64,000 bases of DNA from assembly GCA_900708905.1 (NCBI GenBank), contig CAADRB010000097.1, positions 186,001 through 250,000 of the forward strand, written 5' to 3'. Within the stretch, counting starts at the first letter, position 1. Every line of letters begins with the position of its first letter. The notes under the pieces were generated by a model. That model was not told where the DNA came from, searched no databases, and saw only the letters and a program-made list of their open reading frames with translations. Of the stretch, positions 12,992-24,819 are shown one piece after another. This DNA is from Hymenolepis diminuta. Lineage: Eukaryota > Platyhelminthes > Cestoda > Cyclophyllidea > Hymenolepididae. Made by a program: the position numbers and the translations under genes.

Positions 12992-13344
12992 AGCTCCGCA
13001 ACTTGCATCCACTCAAGTTGAACTTATGATATCCAGTTGTTTACATTTACTAAATGTTTCATATGGATTTAATTTGCGTAAGGATTTGCATATTATGGAA
13101 GGAAGTGTAGCTAGATACCACTATGAAGGGTTGCAGGTATGTAAGAGATGGTTGGAGGATTCGACTTTAGGAGTTGGGTGGCAGGATTTTTCTGTGAAGT
13201 AAAATTTACACCATTTTTTTAAAATACGATAGTAAAGTGTCCTTCCAAGACGCATGTTTTCAATTGAAGATGTGTATTGTCATGCTTTAGGAGAAATTTA
13301 TACTAGTGGATTGTGTTTCAGTTGGTTGGAGACGAATTAAGTAG
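12992..13344 (+). CDS. weak candidate exon pair
   Basis: Possible exon 12,992-13,136: acceptor ttgcag, 48 open codons including 'GFNLRKDLHIMEGSVARYHY', donor CAG|gtatgt. A possible terminal exon at 13,291-13,344 (acceptor ctttag, 'EKFILVDCVSVGWRRIK' then TAG) joins in the same phase. Against it, the left part borders a family A repeat and may belong to it, no upstream exon with a start was found, and there is no near poly(A) signal. No protein family was recognised. Confidence 0.18.
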
Positions 13345-16300
13345 TACATACATTTAACAGTCTGCTAGGCGGAAATCTAGGGATGGGGGAAAAGAGAGTT
13401 AGGCCAGTAGTAACATTAGATGATAGCAAAGACTTTGGCTAGACAACCAGAAGTGAGTTCTTGAAAATGAAATGCTGGTGTCTTATGAAGACTAACCTTT
13501 TGAAGAGGATTTTCGATATGACAAATTATGCACGCAATTGATATCAATTACCAAAATAGAAGAGATTTCTTAATATGAAAACTTAGAAACATCCGCCAAC
13601 TTAGGAAAATTCAATTGAAAATCGGTATTCTTCTTCCAAATATATGCCCTTAAAAATGGGTTTGCAAATATATAACGAATTGCTAATTAAATTCCTTTTG
13701 CTATGGTCTCCTATATTACTGTTAAATGAACGAAGTTGGATTTAATGAATTCAACAATATTTTACGCTTGAAGACTAAAAAGCCCCATTACAATTTCTCT
13801 GCATAAGGGAGAAATTGTACATTAAGATCGGACATAAAATTGAAGTTGGTCCCTCTTTATCTTGTGTATAGAAAGTAAAATGAGATACTTGTCTTATTTA
13901 TTGCCCATTTTTCATGATGGAAAGATTTCATATTTATTGCTCTCCATTTTCGGACATAACTTTGGTGCATTTAACAAAATGAGGAAATTTTTGGGCAAAT
14001 TTAGAAAATCGTAAAAATATACGAAAACATATATCAAATGCCTGAGCACTGTATATTTAGCTTATATTGACTCAAACCAAGCAGTCACGGCAAAAATGTG
14101 ATTTGAACTAGAGACACACAGATTTCTTGAAATGTTTCCTGAAGAGAAAAAAGCGATTGGTAGACATGGTAGACTTGACAATCAAGCCATGATCCAAATT
14201 TAAATTAAGGTCCGATTAGTCCCGCTATGTATTTAAGACCAACATAACCCGAGAATTTGAGTAATCAGTTAAAAATCTGTGCTCCGGTTATGAGACGAAG
14301 AATTATTTTTTTCTTGTGTTTGTAGTTTGGCATTACAGTAATCATTCAAAGTTGTCTGATATGAGGACGAGGTTTTGGAAAAGTTTAATGATTGGTAATA
14401 CAGACAAAACCACCCAATCTTCGTTACATTAGGGTAAGTTTTCACCTGCAATCAGGCGAATTTGATCCGAGCTGTCATATAGTGAGTAGCAAATTGCGAA
14501 TAAATCTAAACCTCTGCTTTTGAAAATTACCCGTCCTAATTGCCAAAAATTTCCCTTAAAAGTTAATATCCAACCAAATGCTCGAAAAAAATATCAAGGA
14601 ACTAAGTTTTGGTGGACAAAGAGCCTAGACTGGAAGAGCGTAAAGTTTCAATTTTTAATGAAAATCTCCACAGCTACATTTATCCTGCGTTCAGGTAATG
14701 CATTTTGCGTTTTATTCAAGAGATCATGATGAAAAATATTTCTCTATAACAACACATTCGATTGCATTAATCCACACAACTGAAGCACTGAACGAAACAA
14801 ATGGGCAACAATGGGATGCTTTATTGAGGTTCATGACCGCATGGATATTCGCCTTTCTGTCTTAATCATTTTAATCACGAACTGTCTAATTAATAAATCT
14901 GTAGTTTATTCGGCCATCAGATAGAGTTTGTCGTTACATTCCATCATGTTTAATGAAAGCCCATAACGGTTAGAACTCAGCAGATTCAGAGCATAAACGA
15001 TCAATTTTAATGGAAACTATTATCATGAGTGATAAAAATACTAACTCAATAATTTTTCAGTAAATGTCAGGGGAGACTCCTGGACTGTTTTATTCAAGGC
15101 TATGATCTTAATTAATTCCTCTATTGATGATTTAGCTTATCAAGCCATCAGTGACCTCTTGAATCGACAACCACAACTTCTTCATGGTCTTTAATAATTC
15201 ATTTGATTCTGTAATTAATTATAGAATCTTTGGTGACCCCTAATCTCCTTCGGCTATTTGTTGACTCATTGGTATAAGCAAAATATAACTGCCGTGTTTA
15301 TTAAACAAATAGAGGTGTACTCAGACCTTCTTCCGTCTTCTTTCATTTGATACATTGAGACTAATGATGCAGCTCTTCTGGGATGTGGGTTTTACAATCC
15401 CAAAGTTGGGTGCTTAAAATTGTAAGAAATATTAATTTTATACCGCAAAGTTATAGTTACACGAGCCTGGTTCAATATATATCCCGTAAAAATTTGGTTA
15501 TTGAAGGCCGAACTCTATACATATGTTCCTCTTCAGGTCTCGCTGAGTCAACCTAATTTCCATATCTTCTGTTGTAACCTTAATCAATGACCCCAATAAA
15601 TGTTTCGATGTTTCCCTGGCTCTGATGTCGGCAAATGGTTGGATTTCCTACGCCATGTCACATTTCAAGATTAAAAACTATTTGGCTACAGTCAAGATGT
15701 CTTCTCTTCGATTCTTCTAAGTAGAATCATCGTCTAACCTTTGAATAACCAAAAAGTAAAAATTCGGGGGTTGAAAAGGAAAATATAATGAAGTCAGTTT
15801 GTCAAGATCATTGAATTCTATGCATTCTCATTAGGGAACCAAGTGCCTCGAAGCTCATTATCATTATTTAATTTCTAAGGTTTTTGTTTCTGATATTCAG
15901 AGCTTGCTAACCAGTTAATTTTATTAAAGAGTTGGTTATACCGCTCTGATTTACTTGTACTTTCCTAAAACTATGAGAAGGTAGATGAGACAAACAAAGA
16001 CAGTCAGTGTAATGGAATAGTATATGCGGTGAAATAAACCGATAAGGTGTGGATTTCAAAATTAATAGCAGTATATCAAATTGGAGATACAAAAAAAAGT
16101 TGGGATAAATGGTTTGGCAGCCATGGTAGAAGGCAGGTTACTAGATTGATAGGCAAAATATCCCGCATTTCCGTGCCCTTGAAAATTGCTTAATTATGGC
16201 GTCCTATTAAGAAATATTTCTCAGTTCTTAGAAATGGTAATTGACAATATTGTTCTCAAAACGTTTGGAAATCTGTGTCAAATTTCTATCGACAGGATCG

Positions 16301-16420
16301 CTTCCGCGATTGTAAACTTGAAATAGACGAACTCGAAAGGAAGCAGACTAATGTAACATATATGAAGCTGACATGGACGCTAGAGGGTTGCTGGAGATTC
16401 CAATATCATTACTTTTGTAT
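13345..16420. other. intergenic, no gene recognised
   Basis: About 3 kb of AT-rich sequence. Open frames (for example 14,520-14,729 plus and 15,907-16,092 minus) are of chance length and lack splice support. Confidence 0.4.
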
Positions 16421-16429
16421 GTATTAACT

Positions 16430-16640
16430 CTTTGCAGCAAAACTGTTTAAAGATGTGGAAATCAGCAATTGATTAGCGCAATTGGTAAAATTGGAATATT
16501 TGTCACTTCTATGTTGCTGAGGCTGGTGTTTGGGGATCAAATGGCGTATTTTTTCTAGTAATTTTGGTCGGTTTTCAACTTGAGTTTGCCTGGCCTTTCT
16601 CTGCAGCTTCGTTTGATTTATAGATTTCCTGGGCGTTTTT
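16430..16640 (+). repeat. SINE-like repeat, family C, copy 1 (tRNA-like head)
   Basis: 'tagcgcaattgg' at 16,474-16,485 is close to the tRNA D-arm/A-box consensus. About 40 nt later 'ggtgtttggggatc' sits at the B-box position. The body 'ttgctgaggctggtgtttgg' matches 'ttaccgagattggtgtttga' in the copy at 17,985-18,190. Confidence 0.5.
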
Positions 16641-16939
16641 TCAAGTCTGGACCTTGTTTTTCATTTCTTCAGACTTGAAATCATTTGCTGTTTCCCTGAT
16701 TCTCATTCTGCCTTTCATATAAGTTCGGGATGGCTAACATAAGATAGACGATGGTATCGTGGTAGACTGATTTTTGATAACGTCCTTGGGTAGGGATCTT
16801 TTCGGTTAGAGATATTGTGCATCCGAACTGGCTATTTTATAAGGGCAGAATGGCCTCTTAAGAATGACTAGGCGTTATCTGGCAATATTTTTTAGAGAAA
16901 GGAATAAATCAGATGTATCGAAAATCGTAAGCATGTTAA

Positions 16940-17251
16940 ATACTGATTTCAGAAGGCTATGAGCTCTCTCACGGTCATCAAATTAGAGCAAACTTCGTCA
17001 GTGATGCCATCAAGAGTCAATCTGTCATAATATCTCACCATGATCTCCAGCCGGCTAGCACGTTGAGATCAATTTTTTCTAGAACTCTTTATGTCGACGT
17101 TGTAAGGGAGAAGACGCAGTTCGCACTGAATCCTTGATGAAGTATGAAACAAGAGGGCATGGATAAAGAGTTAGTGGCCGATGATTTGGAGATGTTTCAT
17201 GAAGCTTCCACATATCCAAAGTATTGGCTAAAGATTGGTGATTACATCTAA
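16940..17251 (+). pseudogene. unidentified coding remnant with two in-frame stops
   Basis: One frame is open for 65 codons (16,940-17,134), is interrupted by two tandem TGA stops (17,135-17,140), then stays open for 37 more codons to a TAA at 17,249-17,251. The codon pattern is protein-like, for example 'GHQIRANFVSDAIKSQSVII' before the stops and 'MDKELVADDLEMFHEASTYP' after. A possible acceptor (gatttcag) lies at 16,944-16,951. It could be a dead transposable-element gene or two exons of a real gene. No family was recognised. It sits between the two family C repeats, which may be meaningful. Confidence 0.35.
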
Positions 17252-17439
17252 ATTAGGATACTGATGGAGTCAGAGCACTAAAGATTTGTGTAAAAATAGC
17301 AATGGCAGAAGGTTAATTAATATAAAATTATGAATTTTCCGTTATTAATTCATCATCTAAAATGAGGAATATCATAGGGATTTACTCACCTTCTAAATCA
17401 GTGGAAGAAAATAATAAACCGAGGCAGCAAGACTGACTC

Positions 17440-17700
17440 TTCTGATTAAATAATGCAGTCAACAAGCACTGAACATCATAGGGAAGTATTTAATGTAATC
17501 CAGGGAACAAATCATGACATTCGAATTTTGAAACTTGAATTACCCATTAACCAAATATTGTACAAATATTTGTCCAAAATTCAAATGAAGTAGATCTTTT
17601 TGATACCTTGACGTTCCTCTCTACATATTTTATGTCCCTTATGAACTCACTGTTGTTTGATATCAATTACTTCCACACAATTAAAAATAGTAAATTTTTT
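17440..17700 (+). repeat. SINE-like repeat, family A
   Basis: 'gaagtatttaatgtaatccaggg' aligns with 'taagtatttacggaaatccgggg' at 34,282-34,304, followed by 'catgacattcgaattttg' against 'catggcatttcgattttg'. The order matches the family throughout. Confidence 0.5.
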
Positions 17701-17984
17701 ATTTTAATGGGATAATAGTAATTGATTTGAAAATTAAATTAAGTATGTATATTATTAATGTGCATCAAGTTCTGCATTTTTGGGTACCTGATCTGGTTTG
17801 GATCGTATAGTCGAATTGATTTACAGATTACTGGAACTGAGTTTGTTAAAAGATTTCAACACATTACGTTGACATTGTGTAGACTGTGCTGATCTGTCAA
17901 TAACTAAAATTTGAAATAAATAAACTTGGCTATTTCTAACTTGGACGACATGATGAAGTTTAAGAATTCGCAAAGTCTGTAGTG

Positions 17985-18190
17985 ATACGGTTTGAAGATC
18001 TGAGAATTAGTAATAGAATAATGTTGATTTGGTAACTATGACACCTTTTGCCACTTCTTTGTTACCGAGATTGGTGTTTGAGACCCTGGTATTGGGTTTA
18101 GGCTATGATAATTTTGGCTAATTTTTTAACCCAATTTTGGGCTGCTCCCCTCCTTTGCTTTCCAGTTCGGTTCATGGGTTTCGTGAGAGA
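17985..18190 (+). repeat. SINE-like repeat, family C, copy 2
   Basis: Second copy of the repeat at 16,430-16,640. Its B-box-like 'gtgtttgagaccct' is closer to the tRNA consensus than in copy 1. The 93-codon frame over this copy (18,105-18,386) is of chance length and is not called as a gene. Confidence 0.5.
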
Positions 18191-18199
18191 TTGTTTAAA

Positions 18200-19900
18200 C
18201 TTAATGGATTCGAATGTATCTCTTCTCTTACAATTTGATAGAGTCGAAGTGAATAAGATTCAGGAATTTTTAATGAAAACAAAACCGTCTATTTCAATAG
18301 CACCCACTTGCCTTAAAAGCTCGACTCTACGTAAATACTCATCAATTTTATTAAGTAATCATGTTTTGACAACAAAAAAACCCTAACCTCATCAGAGGCT
18401 ATGTAGAAATCTCGCTTTATGGACTGAAATCTCCTAAACATTTTTCTTTTCCACGCGGTAAATGTCACTTTTAAATTTTTGTACCCCTGTTCATGTCAAA
18501 TGGACCCAAAAAATCAAAGAAATATCCATTATATCTTTCAAAAACTTGCATTGATTAGCAGAAAAAATAATAACGAGTTAAATCTTTCGAAAAAGACATC
18601 TCAAGGATTACATTTAGTCCTACATTCCACTCAGCGTTACATAGCCATCAATTCTTTTTAAAAAATGGGCTTTTAAATATGATTATTATACCAATAGCAT
18701 AAGCGACGAAGAACTCTAATAATTTGTCATTAGTAAATGACAAAACGCTTGTTGAGCTGGGTAGCAGAGCATAGGCAGTTTAAGAAACCGACATATACAC
18801 AAGTCACACAAGCCAGACAATTGCAATTATTGTAGAGGTAGAAATGCACACTGGCTCCTTGGCATCTTCCTTTCCTTCACTTGTCCTCCTTTTAATCAAA
18901 ATGCCATCTTTTAACGTAGCCCTAATCCTACTGAGACTAATATAACCACTGCTGCAGCACACAAGCAATGCTTGTATATTGCCTTTTTAAAAGGGGCCGT
19001 CAACCAGATACACCTTAGGCCTTAGCAGCCATTAATCATGCGTGATTTTATTCTATATGATCCACGTGCACATTCTCCGTCGCTTTGACGGCAGCTTTTA
19101 ATTGGCTGGATAGATATGCACTATGTTGAATATAACAAACGGACCAGAATGATTTAAGATCGACTGCCATGATGAATTAGTGAATTAATTATTACTAAGA
19201 TAACTGCTCAAGTTTTGAAATGTTGCTGCATTAGATGTGATGAGAAATATTCCCCTATTTATTCTAAAGGCTAATATGGTAAGACCGTTTACTATCTTAG
19301 TATTTAATATAAGCTGAGGCTAGTGGTTTGCCACTGTAAAACCAGACGTTAACGATTCCCGATCAAACCAGTGTTTCAAATGAGCAGCAGAACTGTTTAT
19401 TTCTGATCAGTGGGACGTTGTGAGAAATTATCTTCAAAACGCTATTCGGCATTTGACATTAAAATACAATTGAAACTTCAATCGCTAAGAATAATTATAT
19501 TCTAGATTGACATATGGTCAAAACTTCTACAATTGACTATCTCATCATTTGGTATTATCAAAAATATTGGCTAGAAATTCACCTTGTAAATATTGATTTT
19601 TCAATTTTGACCAGACAATTGAAAAATTGGGTATCTGAGTTGAACCTGTTCTATTCTGGTAGCATAGTACAGTTTCGAATTATAAGTGAATGTAGAATGT
19701 TAAATTTTGCGACATTAGCTAAAAATAATACCAATAGGTGTGTGCAGGAGCATTTATGGAATAAAATTCATACAAAAACAACACAACACAGTCTAATATC
19801 AAAGTATAGCATTGGGAATTATTACCTAGTTTCAAATAGGATAGAAATAGGACGGAAATAGCCGTTAATGGAATACAACTTACCTAAATGATATCAGTAA
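18200..19900. other. upstream flank of the candidate 19.9-kb gene, no gene called
   Basis: The longest plus-strand ATG frame outside exon chains lies here (19,514-19,861, 115 codons). Its length is near what chance gives and its composition is AT-driven. 18,780-19,100 is somewhat less AT-rich. Confidence 0.35.
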
Positions 19901-19909
19901 TATTTCAGA

Positions 19910-21203
19910 ATGGATGAAGTGACAGTACCATACTTTCAAATTATAAAATCGATATCTGAACCACGTGTGGATAATACCTTACCGGAGGAAATAGGTGAGT
20001 TTAATTTACCGCCAGTGATGAAATTTTGACAATCTAAATTATTCCTTACTAATAACCCTTGAGATTTGAAGAACAGGCAGAAACGTTATATCCTCTGCTT
20101 TATTAATTTTACCTTTAATTAATCTGTGAATAATACTTCATTGCAGCTTTAACATTAAGTTTCTAACTTTTATTTTTCTTTCTCAAGTAATAACGGGATA
20201 TTGAAGTTAACTTCGCTCTCTGAATGGTCAGCACACTCGATAAGATCATATCACGTCCTGCTCTTAACCTTTCTCAATAGGATTGGTGAGTTAAACCGAT
20301 AGCAATTTGAATATCCTCGCCCTTTTTTAATTGGACGTTCTCCAATCTCAGTACCATCGCGCGCATCATTTATTCGTATCATCGTTTCTCCTTTCACTCT
20401 CTTTATCTGTCTATCATTTGTTAATTAACAAAAGACTCTCTGTACTATCTCATCTTCTTCTCCCTGTACTTCGAGTAATATAGTCTGCAACACATGATGA
20501 CCCTAACTCTAGGTGCATGCTTCTCTACATTCTAAATAGACCGTTTCCAAATGCAATCGTACTATAGATTTGTAATTTGAAAAATAATATCGTATGAACG
20601 AAGAAAGAGTTGAAAATAAAGAAACACTTATTAAAATTTGTATTTAAGATCGGGAGGATGACTCTGTGCATTTTCCAAAAATTACTTCTTCGGTCACATT
20701 CTTTATGAAACTACTTTGGTTTTTCGCATCTTGTTTCTATGACTTAAATCCCTATCCGTTATATCTACACAAATTTATCAATTCTCCTTTTTCTATAACT
20801 GTCCCGTTTCATTTGAAAATGCATCTGCACGCATACCGCACGTGCGTCCTTACCTGAGTGACTCATACAAGCTGCCTTTGTATGCCGACTCACACACATG
20901 GACAAGACACACGCTTGTCATACACTTGCGCCTATGCCGCCCTCTCATCGTCTTTGCTCCTTATCTTTTATCTGCTTGAATTCTCGTAGTGGTTTATTCA
21001 ATATATTTTGACCCAAACAGCTCTTGGTATTCCGGTCTCCAACTGTTGTTGCTGTTGTCAGTTATTTCTCTGACTCCAAGAGATCTTTCCGTTTTATTGA
21101 ATATCTTGAAGAAAAATATAAAGTTTCTAGCGGAAACCCTCCCGATTTTAGCAAACCTCTGCAATCTAATCTACGCATAGTCGCGTTCGAATCATATTCT
21201 TGA
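19910..21203 (+). CDS. candidate small spliced gene (about 90 aa), possible 5-nt microexon
   Basis: Exon 1: acceptor tttcag, ATG at 19,910, 28 codons beginning 'MDEVTVPYFQIIKSISEPRV' to 19,994, donor gtgagt, ending in phase 1. Last exon 21,021-21,203: acceptor aaacag, 60 open codons including 'VVSYFSDSKRSFRFIEYLEE', then TGA. AATAAA follows at 21,212-21,217, only 8 nt after the stop. The last exon needs phase 0, so exon 1 cannot join it directly. A 5-nt segment at 20,281-20,285, bounded by a strong pyrimidine tract ending caatag and by gtgagt, repairs the phase exactly. The predicted product is 90 residues, hydrophilic at both ends, with no recognised domain. Each exon is coding-like and the poly(A) signal is well placed. 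The microexon is inference. Confidence 0.4.
20281..20285 (+). other. candidate 5-nt microexon (GATTG)
   Basis: The tract 'ctcttaacctttctcaatag' lies directly before these five bases and 'gtgagt' directly after. Adding 5 nt to the phase-1 end of the upstream exon gives phase 0, as the exon at 21,021 requires. It could equally be a chance juxtaposition of splice-like motifs. Confidence 0.25.
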
Positions 21204-21211
21204 TGCTACCA

Positions 21212-21217
21212 AATAAA
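21212..21217 (+). terminator. poly(A) signal of the candidate 19.9-21.2 kb gene
   Basis: AATAAA 8 nt after the TGA stop at 21,201-21,203. This proximity supports the reading of the terminal exon. Confidence 0.4.
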
Positions 21218-21229
21218 TTGTTTGCATTG

Positions 21230-22490
21230 TTGTTAGTGCTAAAACAAAATATTTAATTATTTTTACTAAAATAGAACTAAAATCAAAATGACTCAATATA
21301 TCAGAAATATACTTAACGGAGCATGATTTGGCACGTTTTTCTTTTTATTGCCACAGTTATTTATAAAATCTCATCTTATGTTAATTATTTATACAAAAAT
21401 ATGTGTAATTCGCCTCTACGAAGAAATTGTAACTAATGCTTCAATAACATCCGAATCATAGTTTCATTAAACGACTTCATATTATTTCCGCCTTGGATCA
21501 ACAATCAAGTTATTTTTACTAAGGTAACTCTCAAAAACAAGTTTCCGTATGTTTTCAAGAATTAATTAATATATGAACTTTGAATTAATTAGCTTACTAT
21601 GATTTAAAAAGTACATGGGCAGTTTTTGCAAAGGGATCTGAGGAGATATCTTTTTCAATTATGTGTAACTTTGCTTCCAATCGTTCCTTGTCTAACTTTT
21701 TGTGAGCTTCTAACACTTTCTCGCTTACGAGGTATTGATTATTACGCGTTTTGAACGTACTATAAAAATCCTTTGTATGAAATTAAGTTTATTAAAATAC
21801 CGGTCACATGAATATTCCGCTCTTCTACCTTTGGATTAGAGTTTTTACATCTGAGATGTAGTAAAAGGTGCCATGCTCTCACAGATTCACAATTTAGGAA
21901 ATACTGGCAAAAATTTCTGTCAGAGAAAATTTTGAACAAAATCTCTCATTTAAGATTACATTACCGTATAGTTATAACTCCATAGCAAAAATATCCTGCT
22001 TGACATAAGTACGGTAATTTACATAGCGCTCATACGTACGTATCTCGTTCATTTATATTCTTGATCATTATATTAATAGTTTATAATTTCCGTTTCATAT
22101 AATTAACTATACGTTATATCCTTTAATGAGAAATAAATTCTGAATTAATTTAGGATACATTTTCAAAACCGTGGCTGCAAAATATCTTCTGGCAATATAC
22201 AGAATAGTCAATATTATTTAGCATGGGAATAGTAGACTAGCACCACAAATAGAATGAAATTTTATGCTTATTAATGACTATTTTCAAAATAATTAAAGTG
22301 TCTTTAATTTGCCTTTCCAGTTCCCAACATTTTGCTATCGGGAATTATCCCGCACTAGAAACTTCAGTCAAAAGGTGTAAAGTGAACTGAGCTCTAAATT
22401 CCTAATGAAGTATTACGTGAACTCAAAAAATTTTAGAATTACATGTGCGTTGCATTATGCTAAATGGCATTTGCAATAAAGATTGAACTT
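21230..22490. other. intergenic, nothing recognised
   Basis: AT-rich sequence between the two candidate small genes. No RNA gene, repeat boundary or coding segment was seen. Confidence 0.4.
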
Positions 22491-22496
22491 AAGTTT

Positions 22497-23026
22497 TCAC
22501 AGGGCAATAAAATCCCCACCACACAATCTCTGATTAAACGTAATGATGACAATCTTCACTGAACGCAAAATTTGACGATACGTATATGAGAAAATTAATG
22601 CAACTCACATATTATTACAGTCCCTTGGACAAACAATGACCGGACATAATTCTTACCTGCAATACTAGTTACCATAAGACGTTTTAAGAAATAGAACGGG
22701 TTTGGGATTAGACAACATATTTGTATATTGGGATTTTGAATCGGATACAGATTTTTTTACTTATGAAGATTAGTATTAGTTAACTTACCAATATCATATG
22801 GACAATGAAATAAAACTGACATAGGAACTGCACTAGAATGAAAGATAGGGGGTTAGCTCTTACACTTGAAAATTATTTAGTTTTTATATTCAAATACTAA
22901 TAAATCTATTTATTTAAAGTTCTTACCGAAAATATAAATTGCTTTGCCCTTATCTTCCAGTGCGTTAATAAAGAGTTCTGTAAGACTTTGCGATTTCCTT
23001 TTCTGCACTTTGACATTCCTATCCAT
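22497..23026 (-). CDS. candidate compact spliced gene (82 aa), minus strand
   Basis: The first exon runs from 23,026 down to 22,927. Its ATG has A at -3 and G at +4, there is an in-frame TGA four codons upstream, and 33 codons include 'KSQSLTELFINALEDKGKAI'; the donor is gtaaga. Further exons 22,827-22,789, 22,656-22,609 and 22,558-22,497 have cag acceptors and gtaagt or gtgagt donors. All join in phase 1, with introns of 99, 132 and 50 nt, ending in TGA. The sum is 249 nt, 82 residues. Alternatively, reading through the first donor ends five codons later at a TAA overlapping AATAAA, giving a 38-residue end. Exon 1 is the best supported part and the later chain was chosen by eye. No domain was recognised. 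The 82-codon plus-strand frame at 22,944-23,192 is its shadow. Confidence 0.32.
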
Positions 23027-23859
23027 CTTTATGCTTCAATTTTTGGTTCTGATGGTTATATTTATGGAAAACTTTCTCTTCATTTTGTTGAGCAGTCTTG
23101 AATATGGATCAAATTTATTCAAGGACACAGACAGCAGAGCAATTACAAAACGACTGGTCGTTTCCCCAATATCCTCCTTTCACGCTTTTTGAATCCAACA
23201 AGAAGCTTTTAATACGCGTTCGATTACCACCACTAATAAGCGTTAGCTAAAATGGGCAAGATCTGTTTAGAATACCACACAAGATCTCTTCTTCTACATT
23301 ATTTTTAGTGAGTATTGCCGAAAAGGACAGAGCATACTGGAAGCAAATACCCGATTGATTAACTTCAACGTCGGATATTTCCTTCAAACCTTTCCTTTTA
23401 GTGACTAATCAGTTGTCATTACTAATCCGCTTCTCCATTAAAAATTCCCTTGCCAAATTCTTACCTATAATTTGAGGTAATTTTATATGCTGTATAAGAA
23501 TATAGCATAGCATATATATGTAATGAACAAATGGCTTACATCGGATCTAATTAATTCTGTGATTTTTAGGTTTGATTAACTGCCCCTTTCATTTATCTCG
23601 GTCTCAAAATATAATACTCTGCTAGGCGAAATGCATATTAATAGGCAGCTTAAAATGTGCAACAGCAATATATAATTCAGAACAATAATTTAAAAAAACA
23701 GCTCGCGATAAATGAAATTAATTTTACTGTACAAAAAATGAAACTAAAATTCTACCCCAATTAGAAGTTTGCATATATATGCTTCCCAATTTTTGTATAT
23801 TAATCCTTTAAGGTCGTCACATCGGTTTTGGATTGATCATTTTGGGAGGCAAATTCGAA

Positions 23860-24130
23860 AATGTTACCGCCGTTACTGAAGCAATTAAAAAATTTCAATT
23901 TTAAATTGTGGAAACAACTGAAATCGGTTTATTAGAAATCCAACGAATCATAAAGGTATCAAAGAATTTCATTTCATCTGATTTTCGGGTTCGGTTGTAT
24001 ATTACTTACTTGTCGACGATGTTCAGTGCTTATTTATTGGCTTTTTAATAGTGAAGGTCGATCTTGCTGCCACAATTCATTTTTCTTCCAGTTGTTGAAA
24101 TGGGATAGGATCTTATATAATATTAAGCAG
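23860..24130 (-). repeat. SINE-like repeat, family A (reverse copy)
   Basis: 'gtggaaacaactgaaatcgg' matches 'gtgggaaacaactgaaatca' at 28,909-28,928. Further on, 'aaggtcgatcttg' and 'ttttcttccagttgttgaaatgg' match the corresponding parts at 29,150-29,210. Confidence 0.5.
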
Positions 24131-24785
24131 CTTTTGTTATCTTAACATAGCAGAGCTGAGAGGCACTGTTTATATGAAAATATTTTCTCTAAAATATTAA
24201 CGTTTTTGGGTGATATTGACAATCTTGTCATCAGTATAACACTGCAGTTTCAAATTTTCCGGAAGAGATAAAGGGAGGAATGGAAAGATACAACTTCAGT
24301 GTGGAAAGGTCAAGTGCATAAAAAGTCGCAAAGTTAAGATTTGCTTTTACATAACGTTGAATTTTTTCGTAAAATATAATTCTAAAATAAGTTTATGCTA
24401 TTGCTTCCATATGAGTGAAAGGTAACATCCGGTAAGCTAATGTCCAACTATCCACTCATTCACACTTCAATTACAGTTGTATCCGATTCCACATTCATGA
24501 TCACCGAATTTTAGTTTTGATTAGCGTTATCATAATTTTCTACTGATAAATTCAATCAGAGGTGGCAAAACTCCCCTTCAAGGCAGATTAAATATTAGTC
24601 TTAATTTCACAACGAGTACAATATATATAAGAGGAGAGATATGTCTATTAGGTGGATATTATAATGGAACAGTGACCAGAGTGATATTTGATAATTTTTG
24701 ACGAGATATTGGCAAAAAACTCAAAGATACACTTTCAAGACAAACGATTCCCAAAAGTAGTCTCTAATTCTTAGTCCTTGTCACG

Positions 24786-24818
24786 CCGCTCCTGACAGTT
24801 GAGACAAAACTGTCAGCG
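24786..24818. other. perfect hairpin
   Basis: Stem CTGACAGTT / AACTGTCAG with the loop GAGACAA. An outer CCG/CGG pair extends it past a small bulge. The role is unknown; no flanking gene uses it visibly. Confidence 0.6.
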
Positions 24819-24819
24819 G

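Noticed and set aside
18105..18386. 93-codon plus-strand frame
   Set aside because: Largely overlies a family C repeat copy and is of chance length.
19514..19861. 115-codon ATG frame
   Set aside because: About two frames this long are expected by chance at this base composition over both strands; AT-driven residues, no splice or poly(A) context.
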